In this document: positions 25,214-32,587 of the stretch, piece after piece
How the letters are laid out: every line of letters begins with the position of its first letter
Position numbering within the stretch: position 1 is the first letter of the stretch
Assembly (NCBI GenBank): GCA_902363125.1
Contig: CABIZD010000019.1
Coordinates: forward strand, 1 to 34,958
Direction: 5' to 3'
DNA: 34,958 nucleotides
Source of the DNA: Coriobacteriaceae bacterium
GTDB lineage: Bacteria > Actinomycetota > Coriobacteriia > Coriobacteriales > Coriobacteriaceae
Notes under the pieces: model-generated
Database searches by the model: none
What the model was told of the DNA's origin: nothing
The model's input: only the letters and a program-made list of their open reading frames with translations
Program-made: the position numbers and the translations under genes

Positions 25214-27103
25214 CTAAGCCTTGGCGGCCTCGGCGTCGGCAGGAGCCTCAGCGGCAGCGGCGCGGCCGTACTCGGCCTTGCCCATATCGGACCACTCGGG
25301 CTCCTCGTCGGGCATGGAACCGGCCTCCTTGCCGAAGAACTCCTTGAGGCAGTTAACGGCAACGATGAGGCCCAGGACCATCAGCAGGACGGCAAAGACG
25401 AGCTGCAGGCCCTTGGTGGCGGCGACGGAGACGGCGGCCGTGGTGGCGGTAGCCGGGATGGTGCCGAAGAAACCGTAGGCCTGGACGGCGGTCATGCAGC
25501 CCATGGCGCTCTGGACCAGCGAGGTGAAGGTGCAGCAGAGCAGGAAGACGACGGGCACGTAGAGCATCCAGCCCTTGCGGCCGGTGCACTTGCAGAACAC
25601 GGCGAGGGTGATCATGGTCATACCGCCGAGCAGCTGGTTGGAAGCACCAAAGAGCGGCCAGATGTTGGCATAGCCACCAAAAGCGAGGGCGAGACCGGGA
25701 AGCAGGGTGACGACCGTGGCGAACCAGGGGTTGCCGAGGACCTTCATGTAGCCGGCCTTGGACTCGATGGCCAGGGCGTCGTTGGTCTGGGCAAAGAACT
25801 CGGAGAACGAGGTGCGGGCGATGCGGGCGACTGCGTCGAGCGAGGTCAGGGCCAGAGCGGAGACGTTCATGGTCATGAAGACGGTAGCGAGCGTGCCGTC
25901 AACACCGAAGGCCTGCATACCGCGGGAGATGCCGGCGGCGAAGATCTGGAACGGGGTGGAAGCGACACCAGCGTTGAGAGCGCCAGTACCGGCGGTGTTC
26001 ATATCGGAGAACATGATGCCGGCGACGATGATGGCAAGGATGCCAACGAAGGACTCGACGATCATGGCGCCGTAACCGACCTTGACGGCGTCCTGCTCCT
26101 TCTCGACCTGCTTAGAAGAGGTGCCGGAAGAAACGAGGCTGTGGAAACCGGAGAGAGCACCGCAAGCGACGGAGACGAACAGGACCGGGAACATCATGCC
26201 GGAGGCAGTGGAGAAGCCGGTGAAGACCGGAGCGGTGATAGTGGCCTGACCGTTGACACCCAGGACGACGATGCCGAGGACAGCGCAGACGATCATGACG
26301 ATCATCATGATGGAAGTGAGGTAGTCACGCGGGGTCTTGAGCATCTGGATGGGCATAGCGCCAGCGAAGACCAGGTAGACCATGACGACGGCGAACCACT
26401 GGAACTTATCCAGGTAGACCGGGAACTGCATACCGACGGCGAACATGAGAACCATGAGGATAACGCCGGTGACGAACTCGGCAGCGCCGGTGAGGTTGAA
26501 CTTCTTCTGGGCCCAACCAAAGGCGATAGCGACGAAGGTGAACAGGATGGAGATGGTACCAGCGCAGCCGGCGGCATAGGACTTGGTGAAGTCGATGGCA
26601 CCGGTAGCAGCACCAGAAGCGTCAACGGCCGGGGTGAACATGAACGTCTTGCAGACCATGTCGGTGAAGGCGGCGATGACGATGATGCAGAACAGCCAGC
26701 AGAACAGCAGGAACAGGCGACGGCCGGTCTTGCCGATGTACTTCTCGATGAGCTGAGCGAGCGACTTGCCGTTGTTCTTCATCGAAGCGTACAGGGCACC
26801 AAAGTCGTGGACGGCGCCAAAGAAGATGCCGCCGACGAGGACCCAGAGCACGACGGGCAGCCAGCCAAAGGCCATGGCGACGATCGTACCCGTAACAGGG
26901 CCAGCACCGCAGATCGAGCTGAACTGGTGCGAGAACGCGGTGAAAGCGGAGACGGGCGAGAAGCTCTTGCCGTCCTTCATGCGCTTGGCCGGCGTGAGGG
27001 CCTCTTTGTCAACGCCCCACTTGTTGGCCAGCCATCGGCCATAGCCCAGATAGCCGCAGGCGAGCACCGCCGCGGCCACAACCATGAGCAAAACTCCGTT
27101 CAT
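25214..27103 (-). CDS. cstA: CstA-family carbon starvation/pyruvate transporter
   Basis: A 629-residue polytopic membrane protein of the CstA/BtsT family, which imports pyruvate or peptides. Visible landmarks are GYGRWLANKWG near the N-terminus, ICGAGPVTGTIVAMAFGWLP, and LPGLALAFGGYANIWPLFGASNQLLGG in the C-terminal half; many hydrophobic helices fill the sequence and the last about 30 residues are charged and cytoplasmic. It is shorter than Escherichia coli CstA (about 700 residues), as in many Gram-positive homologues. AGAGGAGG lies before the ATG. It is monocistronic, with a strong promoter at 27345-27373 and a 235-nt leader that carries a terminator and a small peptide frame, so transcription attenuation is likely. 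Confidence 0.93.
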   Translation of the reverse strand: MNGVLLMVVAAAVLACGYLGYGRWLANKWGVDKEALTPAKRMKDGKSFSPVSAFTAFSHQFSSICGAGPVTGTIVAMAFGWLPVVLWVLVGGIFFGAVHDFGALYASMKNNGKSLAQLIEKYIGKTGRRLFLLFCWLFCIIVIAAFTDMVCKTFMFTPAVDASGAATGAIDFTKSYAAGCAGTISILFTFVAIAFGWAQKKFNLTGAAEFVTGVILMVLMFAVGMQFPVYLDKFQWFAVVMVYLVFAGAMPIQMLKTPRDYLTSIMMIVMIVCAVLGIVVLGVNGQATITAPVFTGFSTASGMMFPVLFVSVACGALSGFHSLVSSGTSSKQVEKEQDAVKVGYGAMIVESFVGILAIIVAGIMFSDMNTAGTGALNAGVASTPFQIFAAGISRGMQAFGVDGTLATVFMTMNVSALALTSLDAVARIARTSFSEFFAQTNDALAIESKAGYMKVLGNPWFATVVTLLPGLALAFGGYANIWPLFGASNQLLGGMTMITLAVFCKCTGRKGWMLYVPVVFLLCCTFTSLVQSAMGCMTAVQAYGFFGTIPATATTAAVSVAATKGLQLVFAVLLMVLGLIVAVNCLKEFFGKEAGSMPDEEPEWSDMGKAEYGRAAAAEAPADAEAAKA

Positions 27104-27138
27104 TACATTTCCTCCTCTAAAAAGAACTTCCTAGACAT

Positions 27139-27338
27139 AAAAAATGAGGGCCGTCGGTTGCGCTCGACGGCCCTCATCTTCATCAGCCGCCCGTTATCGT
27201 ACGGGCTAGCTGTATGTGCTAACCCGCATCAGATAATTACTACGCTGATAATGTTTAGCTGATGCGTGAACATGTCTAAGAAATCCTCTTCAATCATGAT
27301 GTGAACGATCCGTGCGTGTTCACATCCCCCAGTGGTTG
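27139..27338 (-). promoter_or_regulatory. cstA leader: candidate leader-peptide attenuator
   Basis: The transcript, predicted to start near 27338, can form a series of competing stems. 1:2 is CGCATCAG (27266-27259) with CTGATGCG (27232-27225). 2:3 is GGGTTAGC (27225-27218) with GCTAGCCC (27210-27203). 3:4 is GCCCGT (27206-27201) with ACGGGC (27194-27189). 4:5 is GGCGGC (27191-27186) with GCCGTC (27171-27166, one G-U). 5:6 is the terminator GAGGGCCGTCG with CGACGGCCCTC (27175-27165, 27156-27146) plus six T. Stem 1 lies inside the 22-codon frame at 27297-27229, just before its Ile/Val run. A stalled ribosome would free 2 to pair with 3, then 4 with 5, and block the terminator. A 9-bp inverted repeat GATGTGAAC/GTTCACATC lies at 27298-27326. 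The stem 2:3 uses a G-U pair that works only on the minus-strand RNA. Confidence 0.65.
27229..27297 (-). CDS. Candidate cstA leader peptide (22 codons, Ile/Val-rich end)
   Basis: The frame reads MIEEDFLDMFTHQ then LNIISVVII before TGA at 27231-27229. Six of the last seven codons are Ile or Val. No strong ribosome binding site precedes the ATG; a GTG frame of nine codons just upstream (27324-27295) follows a GGGGG stretch and ends with a TGA overlapping this ATG, so coupled translation is possible. The peptide is too short for a domain call; its position inside a leader with a terminator suggests a regulatory role like the ilv leader peptides. Confidence 0.5.
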   Translation of the reverse strand: MIEEDFLDMFTHQLNIISVVII

Positions 27339-27344
27339 AAAAGG

Positions 27345-27373
27345 AGTATGAAACTTTAGTTACCTAAAGTCAA
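27345..27373 (-). promoter_or_regulatory. cstA promoter
   Basis: On the minus strand TTGACT (27373-27368), a 17-bp spacer and CATACT (27350-27345) form a good housekeeping-type promoter, placing the transcript start near 27338. Bases 27374-27470 upstream show AT-rich sequence and nothing else recognised. Confidence 0.7.
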
Positions 27374-27470
27374 CGCAAATTTGTAATGAATTTTCAACTT
27401 TTTTGGATTTCTCGGTATAAAACGCCACTGACCTCGGACTTTACCGAACGACAGTTTTTGCTTGAGAGAT

Positions 27471-27630
27471 GCTCCTCGGGGGCGGGGCGGGCGCCTGCCG
27501 CCATATATGAACTTTCCTGCTCGGACAGTCCTGCTCACGACGGAGGCCACATTAAGTGGCCTCCTGTTCGTGCGGAACTCGCGATAAAGTTCATATATGG
27601 CGGCAGGCGCCCGCCCCGCCCCCGAGGAGC
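27471..27630 (-). repeat. Long-hairpin element, copy C (45-bp perfect arms around a 70-nt core), inverted
   Basis: Arms 27471-27515 and 27586-27630 are perfect inverted repeats of 45 bp, GC-rich outside (GCTCCTCGGGGGCGGGG) and AT-rich inside (CATATATGAACTTT). The core lies on the minus strand and its first 61 bases are identical to those of copy B, while the arms are unrelated. It is the longest of the four. The stretch 27631-27773 to the next element shows no gene. Confidence 0.93.
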
Positions 27631-27773
27631 TCCCATCCCAAATGTGCGGAGCAAAGCTCCGCACACCAACTTATTCTTTCAGCCAAAGCACGCCGGAAAT
27701 TCGACGCTGGCTTGTTAACCTTGCTGGACGTTGTCGACGCCAAACCAGCACAGAAGCTATATCGATACAGAAA

Positions 27774-27908
27774 GGCCCCCGGACGGAGGGGCCGGATATA
27801 AGGTTTATCGCGAGTTCCGCACGCAAAGAAGGCCACTTAATGTGGCCTTCGTCTTGCGCAGGACTGTAGAGCAGGAAACCTTATATCCGGCCCCTCCGTC
27901 CGGGGACC
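27774..27908 (+). repeat. Long-hairpin element, copy D (30-bp perfect arms around a 69-nt core)
   Basis: Arms 27777-27806 and 27876-27905 are perfect inverted repeats beginning CCCCGGACGGAGGGGCC and ending AAGGTTT; two further pairs lie beyond one mismatch. The core has the inner stem AAGGCCAC-TTAAT-GTGGCCTT, extended by CGCAA with TTGCG where copy B has CACGA with TCGTG, so paired positions change together. It ends 13 bases from the stop of the tsaB/rimI/tsaD gene and could act as its transcript end. Confidence 0.93.
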
Positions 27909-27920
27909 GCGCCGTACCAG

Positions 27921-30305
27921 CTACAGCGTCATGTTTGGATCGGCGTCGACGTCGAACGGCGAGATTTCACCTCGGTCGAATTTACGGCGAGCGACCTCCG
28001 CAATCATGGCTGCGTTATCGGTACAGGCAGACAAGGGCGGCACCGTTACGCGGATCCCCTGGCGCCCGAGTTTCTTGATCATCATCTCGCGCAGATGCGG
28101 ATTGGCCGAGACGCCGCCGCCGATGCAGTACTCCTTGCACCCAGTGGCATGCAGGGCGTTTTTGGCCTTCTTGTACTGCACGTCAAAGACAGCTGCCTCA
28201 AACGAAGCTGCCAGATCGGGCAGGTGAATCGTGCGCCCGGCCTTGGTCTCCTGTTCAATGTAGAGCGTCACAGCGGTTTTAAGGCCCGAAAGCGAGAAGC
28301 GATAGTCTCCTCTGCTGTTAAGCGCACGGGGGAAATCGATCGCCTTGGGGTTGCCCGTCTCGGCCAGCTTGGAAATGATGGGGCCACCGGGATAGCCCAG
28401 ACCCAACGCCTTGGCTACCTTGTCGAAGGCCTCGCCCACAGCGTCGTCGAGCGTCTCACCGAGCACCTCGTAGTCGCCCCACGCCTTCACGTGCACGAGC
28501 ATGGTGTGCCCACCCGAGACAAGCGTGAAGATAAACGGCGGTTTGAGGTCGGGTTGCGCCAGCAGGTTGGCAAACAGGTGCCCCTCCAGATGGTTGACGC
28601 ACACGAGCGGCTTGCCGGCAGCGTAGGCAAAGCCCTTGGCGAAGGCGACGCCAACCACGAGCGCGCCCACCAGGCCCGGGCCCTGTGTCACGCCCACGGC
28701 GGCAAGCTCGCTGGGGGCAATGGCTCCATCCTCAAGACCAAGCGATGCTGCGGCATCCTCGAGCGCCGCATCCACGACACTCACAATCACCTCGACGTGT
28801 TTGCGCGAGGCGATCTCGGGCACCACGCCGCCAAAGCGGGCGTGAAAATCAATCTGCGTCGACACCTGGTTGGCCAGCATATTGCCATCCGCATCGATAA
28901 TCGCCACGGCCGTCTCGTCGCAGGAGCTCTCGATAGCGAGCACTAGGCGGCGGCGCTCAATTTCGGCACGCTCCCCCTCGGAGCGCCCAGGCGCAGGCAG
29001 CGGCCACACGCGCTGCTCTGCCGCCGTCGGCTCGGGCGAAGCATTGTCGACCGGAAGTACCAGGGGCAGCGGGGCCGTCATGACGATGGCGTCCTTGCCG
29101 GCACCATAGTAGCCGCGGCGCCGTCCTGCCTCGGTAAAGCCCAGAGCGTTATAGAGCGCAATCGCTCCCTCGTTGCCGTCCTCGACCTCGAGCGAAGCCG
29201 TGGTGCAGCCGAGCATCTGGGCATCATAGCTCACGTGCGACAGCAGCTTGCGGGCAATGCCCTCACGGCGATGTGCCGGGTCGACGGCGACATCCAGAAT
29301 CTGCACATCACCGTCCACGACCATACCGCCGGCAAGGCCCAGTAGCTTGCCGTCGTCGTGTGCCACCCACCAACTACGCGGCGCAGCGACGTCCTCGCCC
29401 AGTTCGGACAGGAACATGCCCGGCGTCCACGCCTCGTGTCCGGCACCTTCAAAGCAGGCAGCTTCCAACGCGCTCGCGCCCTCGGCATCCGCCGCGCCCA
29501 TGGGACGGAACTGCAGATGACGACCGGCGAGCTCATCGGCAACGCCCGTAATTCCGCTCTGCGCACTCTCGGCAAGACCAAGACGCTTGCGCTCGTTTTC
29601 CTCGGCATCCGAAAGGCGCGTGTAAATCGGCAGGACGCGGGCCGGATCGCCGTCACCCGCAGCGTGCGCGAGCAGCAAGCCCTCGCCCGAAGGCCACCAC
29701 AGGTCGCGCTCCACGCAGCGGGCGGTCTCGTCCTCACCCAGCAGCTTGCCATAGCGCACGAGACCGTCACCGGTCAGCTGAACCTGGTCCCAGTCCGCTG
29801 CTCGGCGCCACTCATCGAGCGCCACGGCGGCCTTGACCACGTGTTCGCGCTCAAATTGACGCTCGGGACCCTCATCGACCAGCATATACAGCGCCGGATA
29901 TACCTCACCGCGCATAGCATCGGCCAAGATACCAAGCTTGCCGCGCACGCCAGCCTTCCACGCCGTCCAAGCGCAAGCGTCAAGCGTCGACACGCCCAGC
30001 AGCGGAACATTGGCACCGCGCGCGAGGCCCTTGGCAGTGGAGATGTCGATGCGCACACCCGTAAAGGACCCCGGGCCGCGACCGACCACGTAGCAACCAA
30101 CATCGCTGCGATCCAGACCGGCTTGAGCCAGCACGCCATCAACGGTATTCACGAGCTCAACGTTGGCGTGACGGCGACACATGTGGTCGCCACTCGCGAG
30201 CTTCGTCTCGCCCGTCTGCCCATCAATCCAACTTGCCGCGCAGGCAAGCATGTCGGTCGAGGTATCGAGCGCCACCACCAGCGCGTTGTCGTTATGCAAG
30301 CTCAT
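27921..30305 (-). CDS. tsaD: Triple fusion TsaB-RimI-TsaD (tRNA t6A synthesis and S18 acetylation)
   Basis: The 794-residue protein joins three enzymes. Residues 1 to about 245 are TsaB, the non-catalytic partner (VALDTSTDMLACAA, GRGPGSFTGVRIDISTAKGL). Residues about 262-405 are a GNAT acetyltransferase of RimI type (VDPAHRREGIARKLL, NEGAIALYNALGFTEAGRRRGYY). Residues about 450-794 are TsaD, which attaches threonylcarbamoyl to adenosine 37 of ANN-reading tRNAs (ESSCDETAVAI, metal site NHLEGHLFAN, VSGGHTMLV, CIGGGVSANPHLR, CTDNAAMIA). ATG 30305 overlaps the tsaE stop by 14 bases, with AAGG upstream; a start at 30323 is less likely. The reading frame is unbroken. Two-part fusions of these genes are known; I cannot say from here how common the triple form is. 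Confidence 0.95.
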   Translation of the reverse strand: MSLHNDNALVVALDTSTDMLACAASWIDGQTGETKLASGDHMCRRHANVELVNTVDGVLAQAGLDRSDVGCYVVGRGPGSFTGVRIDISTAKGLARGANVPLLGVSTLDACAWTAWKAGVRGKLGILADAMRGEVYPALYMLVDEGPERQFEREHVVKAAVALDEWRRAADWDQVQLTGDGLVRYGKLLGEDETARCVERDLWWPSGEGLLLAHAAGDGDPARVLPIYTRLSDAEENERKRLGLAESAQSGITGVADELAGRHLQFRPMGAADAEGASALEAACFEGAGHEAWTPGMFLSELGEDVAAPRSWWVAHDDGKLLGLAGGMVVDGDVQILDVAVDPAHRREGIARKLLSHVSYDAQMLGCTTASLEVEDGNEGAIALYNALGFTEAGRRRGYYGAGKDAIVMTAPLPLVLPVDNASPEPTAAEQRVWPLPAPGRSEGERAEIERRRLVLAIESSCDETAVAIIDADGNMLANQVSTQIDFHARFGGVVPEIASRKHVEVIVSVVDAALEDAAASLGLEDGAIAPSELAAVGVTQGPGLVGALVVGVAFAKGFAYAAGKPLVCVNHLEGHLFANLLAQPDLKPPFIFTLVSGGHTMLVHVKAWGDYEVLGETLDDAVGEAFDKVAKALGLGYPGGPIISKLAETGNPKAIDFPRALNSRGDYRFSLSGLKTAVTLYIEQETKAGRTIHLPDLAASFEAAVFDVQYKKAKNALHATGCKEYCIGGGVSANPHLREMMIKKLGRQGIRVTVPPLSACTDNAAMIAEVARRKFDRGEISPFDVDADPNMTL

Positions 30306-30798
30306 CTTGTACAGCCTTATCAATCAAATGGGAAAGCTCCATTGCACGGTCACCGTGCGCCTCAAGCGTTATCGTTCGCACATCGCTGTCGCCCTCATCA
30401 CGCTTGAGCGTCACCGAAAGATACTCATCCGTCAGCTCGTCCTGGAATTGTTCGCCCCATTCCAGCAGGCAAGCACCCTCGTAGCCCAGCACATCGAAAA
30501 TGCCCGTATCCTCGAGCTCGTAGGCATGCTCCAGGCGGTATAGATCAAAGTGAAACAGCGGAATACGACCTTGATCGTGAACGGCCATGAGCGCAAACGT
30601 AGGACTCGTAACCATATGCCCATCGCCCAGCCCGCGCGAGACGCCCTTGGTAAAGTGAGTTTTGCCCACTCCCAGGCCACCGGTCAGGATGAGCACATCG
30701 CCGTCCTCAAGGCACGGTGCAATTAGCTCGCCAAAGTACTCCGTATCGGCAGCGCAAGTCGTTTTGTAAGTACCTACCCCCAGGCGCTCCAGGGACAT
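30292..30798 (-). CDS. tsaE: tRNA threonylcarbamoyladenosine ATPase TsaE
   Basis: TsaE is the P-loop ATPase that drives cycles of the TsaB-TsaD complex in t6A synthesis. The 168-residue protein has Walker A GGLGVGKTH (K46), TSPTFALMAVH, FHFDLYRL and LLEWGEQF, all typical. AAGGAG lies five bases before the ATG. Its 3' end overlaps the tsaB/rimI/tsaD gene, so all parts of the t6A machine except TsaC are produced from one coupled pair of genes. Confidence 0.95.
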   Translation of the reverse strand: MSLERLGVGTYKTTCAADTEYFGELIAPCLEDGDVLILTGGLGVGKTHFTKGVSRGLGDGHMVTSPTFALMAVHDQGRIPLFHFDLYRLEHAYELEDTGIFDVLGYEGACLLEWGEQFQDELTDEYLSVTLKRDEGDSDVRTITLEAHGDRAMELSHLIDKAVQDELA

Positions 30799-30810
30799 AT
30801 ATGCTCCTTA

Positions 30811-31431
30811 TTATTCCGAGGCGTCCTCTGGTGCGGGATGTCGCTCCAGATAATCGCCCAGCATCTTAAAGTCTTCCTCCAGCAGCTCCTGCCACGCCGG
30901 ATTGCGCAGCGCTGCTGCCGGATGAAAAGTAGGCATTACTACAAAATGCCCCATCTGGTGGAACCTACCGCGCAGCTTAGTAATGCCAATCTCGGTCTTA
31001 AGCACAAAGTGCGTCGCGGGGTTGCCGAGCGTCACGATAATATCGGGCCAGATGCTTCGAATCTGCTCACGCAAAAACGGCGAGCAAGCCAGCACTTCCT
31101 CGGGACGCGGATTGCGGTTTCCCGGCGGGCGGCACTTAAGCACATTGGCAATGTAGACGTCTTCGCGTTTGAGCCCCGCCAGCGACAAAATGCCGTTGAG
31201 GTCTTCTCCCGCCGCCCCCACAAACGGTTCGCCCTGCAAATCCTCGTTGCGACCCGGCGCCTCACCGATAAACATGACGCGGGCGCGGGGGTTTCCCACG
31301 CCAAACACGATATTGTGACGCGACTGGTAGAGCTGGCAGAGGTGACAATCGCCCAGAACGGCCTCAATTTCCTCGAGTGCGACCTCACGTGGTGCCTGAT
31401 GGGTATGGCCGGGGATGTGCATGACGCCCAT
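30811..31431 (-). CDS. Uracil-DNA glycosylase, family 4 (iron-sulfur)
   Basis: A 206-residue DNA-repair enzyme that excises uracil from DNA. Motifs are GEAPGRNEDLQGEPFVG near residue 55 and PTFHPAAALRN near residue 170. Four cysteines (CHLC, then KCRPPGNRNPRPEEVLAC) fit the 4Fe-4S cluster of this family. GTAGGAG lies five bases before the ATG. It sits between alr and tsaE with gaps of 8 and 12 bases, clearly cotranscribed, though functionally unrelated. Confidence 0.93.
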   Translation of the reverse strand: MGVMHIPGHTHQAPREVALEEIEAVLGDCHLCQLYQSRHNIVFGVGNPRARVMFIGEAPGRNEDLQGEPFVGAAGEDLNGILSLAGLKREDVYIANVLKCRPPGNRNPRPEEVLACSPFLREQIRSIWPDIIVTLGNPATHFVLKTEIGITKLRGRFHQMGHFVVMPTFHPAAALRNPAWQELLEEDFKMLGDYLERHPAPEDASE

Positions 31432-31439
31432 GGCGACTC

Positions 31440-32585
31440 CTACACGTAGACCTTGTCGAGGCGCATGCCAAAGCCGCAGGCGACCTCGTAGTTAATCGTT
31501 CCGCGCAGTCGGGCCATCTCGTCCATAGTGATCTCGGCATCGCCATCGCGGCCGACAATAATCATCTCGTCACCATACTCGGCCTCGGGAATCTCGTGTG
31601 CCGGGTTGGACTGAATGGCGACCATAAACTGGTCCATGCAGATATTGCCAACCTGATGCACGCGCTCGCCGCGATACAGCACATCCATACGATTGGAAAG
31701 CGTACGCGATAGGCCGTCGGCATAACCGATCGGCAGCGTGCAGATCTGAACGCGCGTGCGCGGTACGCGGTAGGTAAAACCGTAGCCCACGCCCTCACCC
31801 ATCGCAGGGTGTGCCACACGCGTCACGCGCGCATGGACGCTCATAACGGGATCAAGCTGCATCACGCGGCCACTCAGCTCGCACGGCTGCATGCCATACA
31901 AGCCAACGCCGGCGCGAATCATATCAAAATGCATCGAGGGGTCGAGCATCGAGGACGGCGTGTTGGCGCAGTGCACGATACCGCACTCAAAGCCCGCATC
32001 CTTAATGGCCTGAACGGCCTCGGTAAAGCGCTGACACTGCAGTTTGTAGTCCCAGCCCGAAGGTTCATCGGCCGTGGCGAAGTGCGTAAATACGCCGTCG
32101 CACTGAATACCGCGATGGAAATTAATACCGCGCACAAAGTCGAGCACCTGCGTGTAGTGTACGCCGATACGATTCATACCTGTCTCGATGGCGAGATGAT
32201 ACTTGCCCACCTTGCCCGCCGCGACGGCACATTCGCCATACGCAAGAGCAAAGTCAGACGTATAGACCGAGGGCATGATATCAAACTCGAGCAACGTCGG
32301 AATGGCCTCGATAGGCGGCTCGCTTAGGATGAGGATGGGCTTCGTAATCCCGCCCTGTCGGAGCTCAATGCCCTCGTTAACCGTCGCCACGGCAAACATG
32401 TCGGCACCGGCCGAATACATGATCTTGGCGCACTCAACAGCTCCATGACCATAAGCATCGGCCTTGACCACGCAGCACAGGCGCTGACGTGGATTCAGCA
32501 AGTTCTTATAGGCCCTCGTGTTGCGACGGAGCGCCCCACGGTCGATCTCGACCCAGGACCAGCGCGTCAAATCGGCTTTATTCAT
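31440..32585 (-). CDS. alr: Alanine racemase
   Basis: A pyridoxal-phosphate enzyme converting L-alanine to D-alanine for peptidoglycan. The 381-residue protein has the cofactor lysine K41 in VVKADAYGHG, the barrel motifs IETGMNRIGV and IVHCANTPSSM, and the C-terminal domain with the catalytic tyrosine region GYGFTYRVP and NICMDQFMV. It starts two bases after the nnr stop and is in the same operon. Confidence 0.96.
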   Translation of the reverse strand: MNKADLTRWSWVEIDRGALRRNTRAYKNLLNPRQRLCCVVKADAYGHGAVECAKIMYSAGADMFAVATVNEGIELRQGGITKPILILSEPPIEAIPTLLEFDIMPSVYTSDFALAYGECAVAAGKVGKYHLAIETGMNRIGVHYTQVLDFVRGINFHRGIQCDGVFTHFATADEPSGWDYKLQCQRFTEAVQAIKDAGFECGIVHCANTPSSMLDPSMHFDMIRAGVGLYGMQPCELSGRVMQLDPVMSVHARVTRVAHPAMGEGVGYGFTYRVPRTRVQICTLPIGYADGLSRTLSNRMDVLYRGERVHQVGNICMDQFMVAIQSNPAHEIPEAEYGDEMIIVGRDGDAEITMDEMARLRGTINYEVACGFGMRLDKVYV

Positions 32586-32587
32586 GA

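Noticed and set aside
24383..27262. Very long open frame on the plus strand opposite the JetD-like gene and cstA
   Set aside because: It lies antisense to two well-supported genes, is extremely rich in E, G and D as expected from GC-rich antisense frames, and shows no known motif.
27298..27326. CRP-type site (TGTGA...TCACA) before cstA
   Set aside because: The half-sites are present but separated by 15 bases rather than 6, and lie downstream of the likely transcript start.
27356..27869. Several short reading frames across the long-hairpin elements
   Set aside because: They recur as near-identical peptides on both strands because the elements are palindromic repeats, and they lack ribosome binding sites.
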